Assembly (NCBI GenBank): GCA_015183035.1
Contig: JACZZP010000004.1
Span: forward strand, 1 to 64,000
Source of the DNA: Meloidogyne chitwoodi
Taxonomy: Eukaryota; Nematoda; Chromadorea; Rhabditida; Meloidogynidae
Direction: 5' to 3'
Length of the DNA stretch: 64,000 bases
Position numbers and translations under genes: made by a program. Below the pieces are notes generated by a model. That model had not been told where the DNA came from, searched no databases, and was given only the letters and a program-made list of their open reading frames with translations. Shown here in pieces: positions 37,883-49,400 of the stretch; position 1 is the stretch's first letter, and the number at the start of each line of letters is the position of its first letter.

Positions 37883-39692
37883 ATGAGATTTTCCTTTTCA
37901 TTATTTTTAATATTCGGGTTAATTTATGCACATCAAACGATGAAGCAATTTTTGATACAAGCTAATAACTTAAAGACAAATTCAACTAACAATAAAGCAG
38001 CTGAAACACATATTGAAATAAATCCATTTATTGCAGGAGGCGTCCTGAATCGCATTGATAATATTCTTTTGGATATTAAGGTTGGTTAATACTTATATTG
38101 AGTTCCGACTAATAACTTATACTAAGCGCAAAACTGGGTTTTGGTTTATTTTTACTAATTATGTGCGTGAGTTTTTTGGCGGAACTAATTTAAAAATAAT
38201 TTTTGATACAATGGTCATGGATTTGCGTAATTTGAAAGAGAATTTGAAGAATAATCCTTTGAGTTTTGAAAATGTCAGTGTTGAGCTCAGACAACTTGAA
38301 GCAATCGGATTGAACAAAGTGGGAAAAAATAGTGAAGGAATTAAATCAAAGAGATTAGATAAATTCCGCGAAGTAATTAACCCGTTAATAAGCGACATTA
38401 AAATGCAATTTATTATTGGTCAAAGATTAACTATAAAAGAATTTGTACAAATTAATGGGAAACTTAACGAGACACTTTCATTACTTGATCAGAAAATCAA
38501 TGAAATAATTAAAGAAAAACACATTAATGGAATTCTGAATTTAATAGAGAGAACAATTCTCGCAGCAAGACAAAATTTAGTAGAAAAATATAAAGAAATT
38601 AAATCGAAAAACATGGAAAATTTACCATTTAATTTCAGGGTATTGTTGAAAAGAATATAAAATAAAATTTAAATTTAAGCGTGGGTATTTGTCCAAAATA
38701 TTAAAAAGTAAAAGTTTTGAGGTTCTCCCATTAATAAATCAAAGCGAAGAAGAAATGGCTGAATGGCATTTAAGAGCAAAAGAAAAGCAAGGGAAATATG
38801 CTCATCAAATTAATACATTATTAAAATTTTTTGAAGAAATAAATTTTGTTATTTCTACGATTGAATCTGGCATTGAAACAGGAATGAGATCATCTGTTTG
38901 TATTTTAAGAAAATTTCATTAATAAAAAAAGTTGCCTATTCTAAATTAAAATTTAGTTATTTATAATCTAGTTTTCAAAGGGTAGTGATTTTGTTAACTA
39001 TATTTTTTAATAATTTTATTCCAATAAAAATATTTTGTAGTATCAGCAATCAAACAAAGGATTGTTACATGCATTTAATGAAAATGTCAGTTTGCATAAA
39101 CTAGCTTAAATTTATTTTATATTTTATTATGGAATTTAAAGAAAATTTTTTTAGTATCTCACAAGCAGCGTGAAACAATTTGAACAAATTTATTTATATT
39201 CATTATTTGCACGAGTTATTTTTAAGTTTTATTTTATTCTTAATAAACTTGTATCATCAAAAGTACTCAATAATAGTAGCTCTCCAGACGAAGTCGAACT
39301 TTTTTATCTATGGATTTTAAGGAGCGAGATAATTGTTCCCTTTATGGAACGCATAAACGAAGATGGAAAAATTTATGGAGATAAAGATCAAAGATCTATT
39401 GATAATTTATTATCGCAAACGCTCCAAGTATTTTGGGAATTAAACAAACGTTATAAAATTGAGGATATAACTAAATCACTACAAGGCAGCTTCACGCATG
39501 AAGTTGTTTTATCAAAAGTAATGGAACTTCCACAGGTATGCAAAATTTTAGTTTTCGAGTATTCAAATTGATTTGGAAAATATATTGATCATTAATATTT
39601 TTCAGGCTTATTATGTTCCACGAAGTAATGGTTCTCTTTTTTATCAAATGTATATTTTACGGGAAACATTCGATAAAAATGTTAATACATAA
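37883..39692 (+). CDS. Secreted helical pioneer protein, effector candidate
   Basis: Unrecognised. The ATG at 37883 starts MRFSFSLFLIFGLIYAHQTM, a clean signal peptide; an earlier in-frame TTG is not a plausible start. The mature chain is almost all charged helix, Lys/Glu/Asn-rich. Segments include DTMVMDLRNLKENLKNN, FREVINPLISDIKMQF, LNETLSLLDQKINEIIKEKH, EEEMAEWHLRAKEKQGKY and RVIFKFYFILNKLVSSK. The final exon reads AYYVPRSNGSLFYQMYILRE and stops at 39690. Exons join across introns with stops in the retained text (for example at 38660 and 38922), so it is one gene rather than several open frames. The acceptor before FFGGTNLK is weak. It has the same general design as the gene at 49401, though I could not align them. 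Confidence 0.65.
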
Positions 39693-40024
39693 ATTCAACA
39701 CAAGAAATTAACATTAGCCCTTTCTACAGAATATTAATATAAAATCATGTTTTATAAAAAATATTATCTACAAGGTGCAAAGGCATAATCTAAATGTTAT
39801 TCATAAATACAACCGTTCTACAAACAGTCATTTTCTCGGGGATCATCCATTATTTTTGATTACCTTTTACAAATTTTTTGTTAATTCATCAATTTTATTA
39901 TTAAATGAATGATTAAATAATAATAAATATATTTTTGCTACAAAGTCCGGGACTTCAGAATTAGATTATAAAATCTAAATTTTTCTTTTGGCACCAATTA
40001 TTTATTATTCTTAGCAAATAAAAA

Positions 40025-43000
40025 TTATAGCAAGTTCTCTGCAAAAACTACAAGTTTGTTTTTTGGACGTAAAAACATCATAGAATCAAGTTCCAAGGGT
40101 AAGCTCTAAATTTAGTTTTGAAAAAAGTTAAATTTTATAACCGGAGTATTTGGACAAGGCTTGAAATTAAAACGACGGACAATAAAAGCAATGACTACTT
40201 GCATTTGGAATTCTGCAAATCGCATTCCAATGCAATTTCTTGGACCTAATCCAAACGTTAGAAATGTTACTGGATCTATAGAAGATTTTTCTTCCTTAAA
40301 AAACCTGAAAATAAATTAATAATAATATAATGAAGAGGATTAAAAAGCACATTAAAGTATTTTACCTTTCTGGTTTAAACTTTTCAGGTTCATGGTAAAA
40401 CTCATCACTATGTTGAATTGAATAGATTGGAATACAAACTAAGTCTCCCTCGTGCAAATTAATTCCATTTATATTTATATTTGAGTTGCAAACACGATTA
40501 GAGCTAAATACTAGTTATTATTTAGAATCTCATAATGGATTAGTACACTGGAGCCGGTGGGAACATGCGCAATATTTCCTGTATAACTGCTTGTAAATAT
40601 TCCATTCGTTTTAAATGTTCATATGTAATTTGATCCTAAAAATATTTTAGGTGTTCATTAATTTCATAATTCTTTTCTTAGAAAAACCAATGTAAATAAT
40701 AAGCTTCACCTCTGTCCCAAGTACTTCATTAATTTCTTGACGTAATTTTGTTTGGACCTCTGGATGCATTGCAAGCATATAAATTGTAAATTGCAAAACA
40801 GAACCTGTTGTTTCGTATCTAATATTAATAATTTTGCTTGAAATTCTAAAATAATCACCCAGCAATTAGAAGAATAATTCCTTGTGCAAACAATTCAATT
40901 TTGCTTAGATATTTATCATGTTGTTTCTTCATTAAAGTATTTATTTCATTAGATGCTTCTTCCTGTCTAATATCTTCCATTTCTGAATCCTCGTTTACTG
41001 TATTCATCAGTAATTGAAAAATATCGTTATATTTCTTAAAAAAATTACAGAGTATAAATTTTTAAATAATTGAATCTCACATCTTTTGCATCAGGATCAT
41101 CCTTACGTTCATCATACAATTTTATCATTATATCATGGAAAAACCTTATAGCTGGCATATCCCATAAATCATATGAAAATATTTTTTCTAACAATTTATT
41201 TAGAGCCGGAAATGATGCTAAATTTTTGAAATTAAACTTTGACAAAATTTAAAATATTGCCCATAAAGGCGAAATTGACAATATTCTTGACTGGATTTGA
41301 AAAAACAAGTGTTTGCTTCACTATTTCATTTTCATCGTCAGAAAATGTTTTAAAATCAGAAGAAAATCCCGAACGACCTATAACATCAAGAGTGAAGCGA
41401 CCAAAAACCCTAGATGAATATTATTTAAAATTAATAAAATTTATAATTCTTATAACTCCTTTAATGGTATTTCCTCGTTTGTTGTAACATATTTGCGAGA
41501 TATGTAATTAATCAACTGATTTGCACTATCAGAAACAGTTGGAATTATCTAGAATTAGTGTTTTAATGTCTCAAAACTAATAATTTTTTTAACTTTTTTC
41601 AATTTTCCAGTTGTAAATGCAGGTGTTATTCGATTTCCTTTGTGATTTTAATTGTATAAAATTAAAAAATAAAACTATTACGAACACGACGCCAATCATC
41701 GCCTGTAATTACAGAAACCATGTTTCTTAGCATACTTTTTTGTAAAATTTTTTTATTTTCAGTGGTTGGAAAACCCTTTGAAAAATTTAGTTGATATGTA
41801 TAAGGAACAGTGATCGGCAAGTTCCAAAATTTCCACTGGAACCGGTTCCAGTTCCGGAACTGGTTTTTTAATTTTTGCAGTTCCAGTTCCGGTTCCGGAA
41901 CCGGTTTTTTAATTTTTGCAGTTCCAGTTCCGGAACCGGTTTTTGATTTTTTGTAGTTCCAGTTCCAGTTCCGGAACCGGTTCCAAACCAGTTCCAGTTC
42001 CAAAACCGACATTTTTTTTTATTAATTATGAATTTTCCATTTTTCCGTCAGAATTAAGAGTAAATATAATGTATAAACCAGTGGTACACTTATAAGAATT
42101 TCAATATCCGTATACGGATATATCCATGTGGCTTATATCCATATCTGTGTCTAAAAATTCTATATCCGTACGCTGGTATACCCATTTTTTCCTAAAATTG
42201 TCAAAACAAAAGAAGTTTTGGAGGGGATATTTTTTATATGAAGTCTTAAAATAAATAAGATTTTTCTGCAGAGAAAAGTATTTAAAACATGTTTTTTCGG
42301 GTTGCGCGCAACGTCGGGTAGTTAAATTTTCAAAATTTGGGTTTTTTAGCGATGCATGCGAAAATTTTGAAAATTTATTGGACATTAGTTGCAACAATTC
42401 ACCAATTTCAGCGCCGCAGGCAAAAAATTTTAAAATTTTTTAAACCTCTGTTGCCAAAAATTACACTTTTTTATGGCCATAGGCGAAAATTTAAGACTTA
42501 ATTTTGTTTCAAAAATTTTTAAAATAAAGAAAAGTAACTCTAACAGCAACTAATGTACTCCAAGTAGCTTTCCCATAACAAAGGATTCGAACCCAAGACA
42601 TCAGACAAAATAAACTAACGCTTTAACCACACAACCATAGATTCACAATGGAAAAAGGCAAATAAATTATTTATAAACGTTTTCTTTCTTCTTTTCTCGC
42701 TTACAAAAATAAATTAGGAGAGTGAATAGAGAGACCTTAGGAACCGGTTCCGGAACCGGTTCCAAACCAGTTCCAGGCATCAACCAGTTCCACGGTTCCA
42801 GTTCCAAACCGGTTCCAGGAATCAACCAGTTCCGCAGTTCCAGTTCCGGAACTGGAACTGGAACTTGCCGATCACTGATAAGGAATAAAAATTAAATTAC
42901 AAATCGAGCTGGAAAATGAGCAAAATCCTTGATACAAATTTGTTTGATCACTTCAATGTCCATTGTAACAAGTTGGTTTTGCTCGAAAAAATACATGCTA

Positions 43001-43385
43001 AATATTTGAAAATTTATTTTTTCAAGAAGATTAAAAAACCAATCCTTACCCATATGTCCTTCCAAATTTCTCAAAATTTTCTTTTTCAAAATTTATTATA
43101 CCACCTTTTGATCTCAACTGGGTTAAATGTCCAAAAATAAGATTAGAAGGAGAACAGGGCACTCCCTGCTTCTGCCAATATTGTTTTCTGTCGTACAAAT
43201 GCCTTGTGAATATTTTTAAAATTAATTAGTAAAAGAATTATAATTAGGTATTTAGCATACCATATCCAAAAACATAGAAGTGATGCTGATATTACTAAAA
43301 AAGCAGAAAATGGAGTAAATTTATAAAATATCGTTGACAGCAGTAAAATAATAGCAAATTGGTCTCCAATGCCAAAATTATTCAT
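40025..43385 (-). CDS. Cytochrome P450 monooxygenase (CYP3-clan-like)
   Basis: Starts at 43385 with an N-terminal membrane anchor (MNNFGIGDQFAIILLLSTIF). Exon 2 gives YWQKQGVPCSPSNLIFGHL and FGRTYG, then IKQICIKDFAHFPARF, then after the transposon-bearing intron GFPTTENKKILQ and ITGDDWRRVR (helix C). The oxygen-binding helix IAGYETTGS is split by a short intron near 40850. ExxR is QEILRMFPPAPV, the PERF-like segment is EPEKFKPER, and the haem loop is FGLGPRNCIGMRFA with its Cys. The last 36-base intron restores SLPLELDSMMFLRPKNKLVV, the usual CYP end. All key residues are present, so an active ER-bound enzyme is expected. Its length and motifs fit nematode CYP13/CYP25-type proteins; the exact family is not assigned. 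Confidence 0.9.
41800..42885. mobile_element. hAT-type non-autonomous element (1,070 bases) in a P450 intron
   Basis: The element spans 41808-42877 with terminal inverted repeats CAGTGATCGGCAAGTTCC. The exact 8-base target duplication is ATAAGGAA at 41800-41807 and 42878-42885. Both ends are packed with GGAACCGGTTCC and CAGTTCC repeats in direct and inverted form (41830-42010 and 42738-42865), like hAT subterminal binding sites. There is no transposase frame. The centre holds a tRNA-like stretch at 42575-42645. It lies wholly within an intron of the P450 gene and does not touch the splice signals. Confidence 0.92.
42575..42645 (-). repeat. tRNA-like (possible SINE head) sequence
   Basis: On the minus strand the text carries a box-A-like TGGTTGTGTGGTTAAAGCG and a perfect box B GGTTCGAATCC at tRNA-like spacing. 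The T stem and acceptor do not pair well, so it is unlikely to be a working tRNA. A tRNA-derived SINE or a tRNA pseudogene captured in the hAT element fits best. Confidence 0.5.
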
Positions 43386-45142
43386 TTAACTAAATTTTTT
43401 GACAATTTATAAATAAATTAAAAGAAAAAGGAATTTTAAAATAAAAGATTATAAAAATTAAATGTCGATCATGCGTATTTTCTAAAAGTTTAATCAAAAA
43501 ATGAAAATTAAACAGGTTTTTAAGAAAAGAAAGACATATTTACCTATCTTAATTTTATTAGGACAAAAATAAAATTATTTGAGATAATAAAAAACGATAA
43601 AAATAAAAAAGATTTTTCCTTAATTATCAATAAAAATTATTTCGAAAACAAACAAATTACTAAACAAAGAAGAAAAAGATATTTCGATACGTTTAAAGAT
43701 CAAAAAGTAAAAATAATAAATTTGTAATAAAAATATTAAATATTTAATTTTTACTGGCACTTTATATTTTTTAAAATATAATTTTCAACTCACTTTAATA
43801 AAGATTAGCTAAAATGATATTATCATTTTAATCTTTTATCCTGGTATTTTAATAAATGTCAAGATTATAAATGAAATCTGTTTAACTCAAAGGATTAACT
43901 AAAATAACTAAATATGGTAATATAGCATAAAGTGTTGACACTTACAATTAACACATTTAAGGATTTGCATCAATTGAGATTATTTTTTTTTAAATTTAAT
44001 CCAAGTTCAATTCAATTCCATTTTTGAAAAGATTTAGCGGGTGAAAAAAAATATAATTTTTGTATTATATATTATTAGCTCTTATTTCATTTATAAATTT
44101 CAGTTGTGTCCACATCGTTTTATTTAAAAAATTAATCCAAAAGTGATAATTTTATCCACTAAATTTATGACATTTAAAAATGTTATTGAACTAGATTCTG
44201 TTTATTAGGATAATAATTTAGATTATTAAGCTTTTAGCTGTAAATAAATAAAAAATATATTGTTATTGGGTGAAATAAAAGTCATGAGAACTAATCAAAA
44301 TTTAATTAAAATAAGCTTAAGTTTTAAATAAAATTTAATATAGACATTCATCACATGACATTTTAATAAAAACAACTAAATTAAAATCTAAACATTTAAT
44401 TTAATAATTATATTTAAAACGTAAACTTATTTTAATTAAACTTTTTAAGCCTTGAATTGGTACATTTTGTAAACATGTTTTATATAACAAATTAATTATA
44501 TTAGATAAAGATCTTTAAGGATTTAATTATTTTATGAAAACAATTTAATAACATTTTAAATAAATGTTTAAAAGCATAAATACCTAATTAAATAACAAGT
44601 CATAATTTAAGTAAATAAAATAAATTGTATGTTTTGAAAAAAATTTGTATTAAAAAACGGATCTCTCACATCATTTTTATAAAATTTATATTGAAGCAAA
44701 TTTTAATATTTATTAGGCGATTTTTATTTAAAAAATTTTTTTGAATATTTTTCACTTCCTCTTTTCGGCTAACGGTCATTAAGAATTACTGATAGTTAAA
44801 AAAGATTAAAGTACCGATATAAAAGTAAAAAGGTTATTGCAAAAAAACTCATGAACTATGTATTTAATAATATTCTTATTAAATTAAAAATGCTTAAAAA
44901 CACGCTCTAAATATAAATACCATAAAATTTATTTGGACCTGTTGGTATTAGTACAATATCCTCATAAAGAGGATTAGGGCAAAGTGCTACACCTTTTAAA
45001 GTTTTTCGCATACCCGCAAATTACATTTATGTTTGCTTGTTTATTTCAAATAAGAAAAAGTTTAAGACATTTTTATATTTGGAAAAAATTTATATAAAAT
45101 ATTAAAAAAACAAACATTTATTTTAGAGCTATTTAAATAAAA
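43386..45142. other. Long AT-rich intergenic region
   Basis: About 1.75 kb between the divergent P450 and neuropeptide-like genes. No frame with splice support, no clear tandem repeat or inverted repeat. Presumably promoters of both. Confidence 0.45.
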
Positions 45143-45715
45143 ATGAGCAATATCTACAAAGCAAATTATCAAATTTCTATTCAATTTATTCTTTTGATTT
45201 CTATTCCTGATTTCCTTCATTCAGCAGTTTTACACCCACGATTGGGAAGAATCAGAGATCAAGAAGTAAAAAAATCAAGGTTGAATTATGCTGAAGAACT
45301 TATTGAAATTAAAAGGTAGGTATTCCATTTCTCTAGAATTTACCAATTTAAATAAATACCTATTAAATTATATTTATAATTTAGACAAATCGTTCACTCA
45401 TCTCCTGGCAATGATGAAACACCTTCAATTACTCACCTTCTTTCCTCGCTTTCAGCCTCAGGGGAAAGGATTGAATTAATTATAGAAAATCCAATACATA
45501 ATCAACAAGTTCAGCATGAGGAACTAAAAAAACGTAAAAGAAATGATTGCTTCTTCAGTTTGGTAAATTGTAGATTGGTTCAAACATCTTTAACTACTAC
45601 AGCATTATTAAGACAGAGGTTGCTTTTAGGCAATAATAATAAGAATAAATCGAAACAACACGCAGAAGGAATTCATAAAAGAAGAACAAGAAAAATTATC
45701 AGAACACAACTTTAA
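45143..45715 (+). CDS. Allatostatin-C/somatostatin-like prepropeptide
   Basis: Two exons, 45143-45315 and 45385-45715, joined at a GTAGGT donor and a TTTAG acceptor. About 168 residues. A hydrophobic leader (YQISIQFILLISIPDFLHSA) is followed by a spacer. Then a tetrabasic KKRKR site precedes NDCFFSLVNCR, with two cysteines six residues apart and hydrophobic residues between. That spacing and the aromatic pair match the disulphide ring of arthropod allatostatin C (CYF-x-x-x-x-C), a somatostatin relative. The tail is basic. Such peptides act as secreted inhibitory neurohormones through GPCRs. The ring is followed by Arg rather than the usual terminal Phe, so the mature C-terminus is uncertain. 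The precursor design is visible; the peptide identity is inferred. Confidence 0.6.
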
Positions 45716-46244
45716 TAATTAATTATTTAAACATAGGACCTTATAATTTTTAATTAGTTAAAAGCTTAGGTTAAGATTTGAAGTTAAATACCTGAATTCA
45801 TATTGCCATTATTATATTATAATTGATAAATATTATTACCTATATATTCAATCCATTTACGTTATCTGTTATTTACTAGATTATTTTTTCTTGCTTCTGA
45901 TAAATATATTTTTCATAAAGTAGGGCCGAATATTTCATTATTCAATAAATATTTATATTATTTTATATTTGTTTATATTGCATTAGTTAAGTATTATAAA
46001 GGTCTAAATAAAAAAATCCAGACGGATTTAATTAGCAAAGTTTCCTTGCAAATACGAGAAAACAACTTGCTTATAATGTAATTTTATTTGGTTTCCTTCA
46101 TTTAATTGTTAATCTTTAAATATTTTTAAACTTAATAAGTTTTAATAAAACTAACTAACAAACATTTATCATTAAAATTTAAAAACTTTATTAAAAATTT
46201 TTATATACATAACATAATAATATAACAGATTTGATCATTTATTT
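45716..46244. other. Gap between convergent genes
   Basis: About 530 bases of AT-rich sequence at the 3' ends of two converging genes. No feature seen. Confidence 0.4.
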
Positions 46245-48894
46245 TCAGAATTTTAATCTTCTTCTTAAGGAATATTTATTTTTCTCCACAAGTTCATTTT
46301 CAATTTTAACTTCATCAATATTTTTAAGCAAATTAAACGATGTTAATTTTTTAAAACTTTTATTAACTTTTTCTTCATAATCACAAATTTCTAAATTATT
46401 AGTATCATGATGAAGTAGATTATTAAATTCATCTTCAAAGGAGAAGACATCTAACAAAGATTTATGGATTCCGACTTTTTCTTTTGGGTATTCTTTGATA
46501 TTTTGTTGCAAAATTTCACTGCGCAAATGTCTTAATCGACATTTACCTGATAAAAAATCTAAAAGTCCAATCGAGGAGAGCCGATTTTTTGGAGATAATT
46601 GTAATAAACTCTGAAATATTATCATTATAATTTTATCATTTGTATAAGGAATTATTCCTTAATGGCTGAAAACAAGACTTGTTCGGAATTGCAAACAAAA
46701 ATTTTTAAATACTTTATAATTAAATTTTAACCATCGTGATAAGTTGAAAAAGTCGCGGATAATCTTTTTTAATTTCCAATATATCATTTATCTCGTCTTT
46801 AAAATCAAATATGGATGGTTGTTCAGAAATACTATCAAGTTGACTGGTTGATGCTCTATGTTCTACATCTTCATCGACTAAAATTATTTGTAAAAAATTA
46901 AAGTAAAGCTAATGGCTGAAGGCAATCTAAAAACCATTTTTACCTAAAATATTTGACATTTTATGCCGATTTTCTGATTTATCTTGTGCCAACAATTCCT
47001 TTTTCCATTTATAAAGATCATTAATACGAAGCAATTTTTTATTTATCTTAATTTTAATAAAATTTTTATACAATAATTATAGCAATCTACCGTTTCTTTT
47101 AAACTCTCAATATCATTCTCAAATGACTTATAGTATTTTATATAAAGCAAAAATTCATAACACATAATACCAAACATCCAAACGTCTGATTTTGTTGAGG
47201 CAACTGGCTTAATTAGTGATTTATTAATGTGAACGATACTTATTTTCCTCAATTTAATTATTTTAAGGAAAAATATATTACGAATGTTAATTTTTATACA
47301 TTTTCCGTAGCAGTACCATTCAAGATGGATTGTTCATACAAGAAACTATTATCAAGCTCTGGTGGCAAATATTGACGCGTACAAGTAATTTTATCAACTA
47401 TACTTTTTTGCTGATTTGTATTATTTTGAAGGCTAATGCTTCCTTCTACATTAGCAGGAAGAGAGAGTGTTCGTTTACACTCTTTACGATTAATTGCTTT
47501 TGAATTAATACAAATTTTATTGTTCCACATCGAAGGCCTCTCACCATTGACTAACAAACTTCCACCAAAGTCTATACCCTTTAAAATATCTCCATCCTTA
47601 GATGGTACATAAACCATATTTTGTGGTTTAAAGTCCATATGAATAGCAACTAATTTAAAATATAAGATTTTAATTACTTCTTATGTAAAATCTAAGTATA
47701 TACTCACCCTGATGGATTTGTATTTGAACATGTGCTGGTTCCTTTAACGTATTTATTAGCATTTCTTCATCCTTTTCGATATAATTTTTTGCAATAGATA
47801 GCATTTTTTCTCTAAATGTTTCAGTTCCTAACTCCAAGATAATAATATATGAATATTTTTGGTCTTTATCTCTATCGCCTTGTATTTTTGTAATAGCCCC
47901 TCTAATTATTGAAAGATTTATGAAATGTTTGCTAAATATCTTACCCATCATACATGCCAATTATATGATTAATCGAGTTTTGATTTTCAAATTTCTCCTG
48001 AAACTTTTTTAATAAGCTAATTTCATTTAGAGAGTCCTCAGCAATACCCTCCTTCATTTTTAACTTGGACTTTTCCACACTTTTAAAGGTTTTTTCAATT
48101 ACTTCTTTGAGTATTGATTCTTGACGTGATAACTGGCTATGATCCTTGCTGCTTAAAGATCTGAAATATAAAGTTTAACCTAAGAGATTATGAGCATATG
48201 TAGCTAGTTAAAATTTAAAACTTTGTAACTAACTTATAAAGCTTTTTCTGTTTCTCACATGTATCTTGGGAGAAGAATTGAGATTGCCTCGGTCCAGTAC
48301 CAAGCAATTTTACAGCAACACATTTATTTTCTTTTGAACTTGAATCGTAATAACAACCATGATATACCTAAAATTTAACGAAATTTAACGACATTAATTC
48401 TTAATTTTACAATTTTTACAGCTACCTGTGCCTGCATACCAGAACTAATTGGTTTCTGCAGCGATACTTTTACACTATTGTTTCTATTTCCTATAGATGA
48501 ATAAAAACTAATCTTGACCATTTCCCTCTTAATATAGCCATTACAACAACATTTTGCATTTTTAGGCGTTAGTGGAATTAGAATATCAAAATCACTACAT
48601 TTGTTTTTAAATAATGAAGATGGTGATGAAGAGCCTGAAGATGAGGCTGATGAACGTCCAGAGGAAAGTTTTCGACTGTTATTTAGAGTTTATTCCTTTA
48701 AGTAATTTTATTTTAGTAAAATACCTTAATGCCCTGAATGGAATTGTTATTTGTTGAATGATTGATGTGCGCTCCTCTTGATCTTGTCTTTTTTCGTTAT
48801 TATTCTTCATTAGTTGCACAGCTGTCAGATTTAAGGACGCAATAAAAATTATTGTATATAGTGAAATAAATAATTCAGCCAAGAGTTTGACCAT
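46245..48894 (-). CDS. Protein kinase with an N-terminal signal peptide
   Basis: The ATG at 48894 gives MVKLLAELFISLYTIIFIAS, a signal peptide or anchor, then a Ser-rich linker and a complete kinase domain over many exons. The Gly-loop is ISSGMQAQVYHG and the ATP lysine lies in CVAVKLLG (near 48310). The catalytic loop is HMDFKPQN (canonical Asp, Lys and Asn kept, Arg replaced by Met). The metal site is GIDFGGS and the activation segment ends TRQYLPPEL. Helix F reads KSDVWMFGIMCYEF, and the C-lobe Arg is in SLLQLSPKNRLSS. All catalytic residues are present, so activity is predicted. TTK/Mps1-like text around the catalytic loop is suggestive only. Kinase domains are normally intracellular; a secreted kinase in a plant parasite could act in the host cell. 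The leader must be confirmed by transcript 5' ends. Confidence 0.75.
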
Positions 48895-49016
48895 TTAAAT
48901 TTAATAAATGTTTAATTCAAGCTAATAATAAAATTCTTTAAATTTATGAGAAAATTAAATTATGAAATATAAGTAAATTAATAAAGAAAAACATTTTTTA
49001 CATTTAGAATTGAACT

Positions 49017-49166
49017 CTATAAAAATCTATTCACGATTTTTCCATGGTTTTCATAACGATTTTCAAATAAAAAAAAAGGCATATGAGCATGTGTATAACA
49101 ACACGCACTCAATAAAATTAAAGCTAAAAGTGCAATCATATGAGTTAAAAATGCCTTTGATGCCAT
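49017..49166 (-). CDS. Very short predicted secreted peptide (49 residues)
   Basis: A single exon: MASKAFLTHMIALLALILLS, then ACCYTHAHM, then a 22-residue tail FFLFENRYENHG and KIVNRFL. An upstream in-frame ATG at 49205 would add 13 residues. The leader is a textbook signal peptide and the frame is clean between two effector-like genes. The tail matches no plant-peptide mimic I recognise (CLE, CEP, IDA, RALF, PSY). A TGCACTT word lies 85 bases upstream. Such short frames can be chance; transcript support is needed. Confidence 0.45.
   Translation of the reverse strand: MASKAFLTHMIALLALILLSACCYTHAHMPFFLFENRYENHGKIVNRFL
49128..49134 (-). promoter_or_regulatory. TGCACTT word upstream of the secreted kinase
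   Basis: Lies about 235 bases upstream of the kinase ATG on the same strand. It falls within the tiny peptide frame, so it may be coding sequence by chance. Confidence 0.3.
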
Positions 49167-49250
49167 AATCACATCTAACTTATTATTTTTGTTTTGAAGT
49201 AGCATGATTCATTCACATGTTTGATCATTTCTCAATTTGTTTTATAATGC

Positions 49251-49257
49251 AAGTGCA
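49251..49257 (-). promoter_or_regulatory. TGCACTT word between divergent secreted genes
   Basis: Lies 85 bases upstream of the small peptide start, 357 bases upstream of the kinase and 144 bases before the plus-strand gene at 49401, though reversed for that gene. Fits a shared gland-type promoter, but one 7-base word is weak evidence. Confidence 0.4.
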
Positions 49258-49400
49258 ATCATCTGATTGCATGACACTTGCCAGCCATAGAGTTTCATTT
49301 TATGTTTTACCGACAATATTCTACCTCTTTTAAGCATATTTCATTTAGTGAGCATTATTAAAAATTTTTGAAAAATTGAGAAATTAGACAATTATTAATA

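Noticed and set aside
42101..42397. 98-residue minus-strand frame inside the hAT element
   Set aside because: No resemblance to a hAT transposase and composition like the surrounding non-coding DNA.
42575..42645. A functional tRNA gene
   Set aside because: Box B is perfect, but the T stem and acceptor stem do not pair, so I list it only as tRNA-like.
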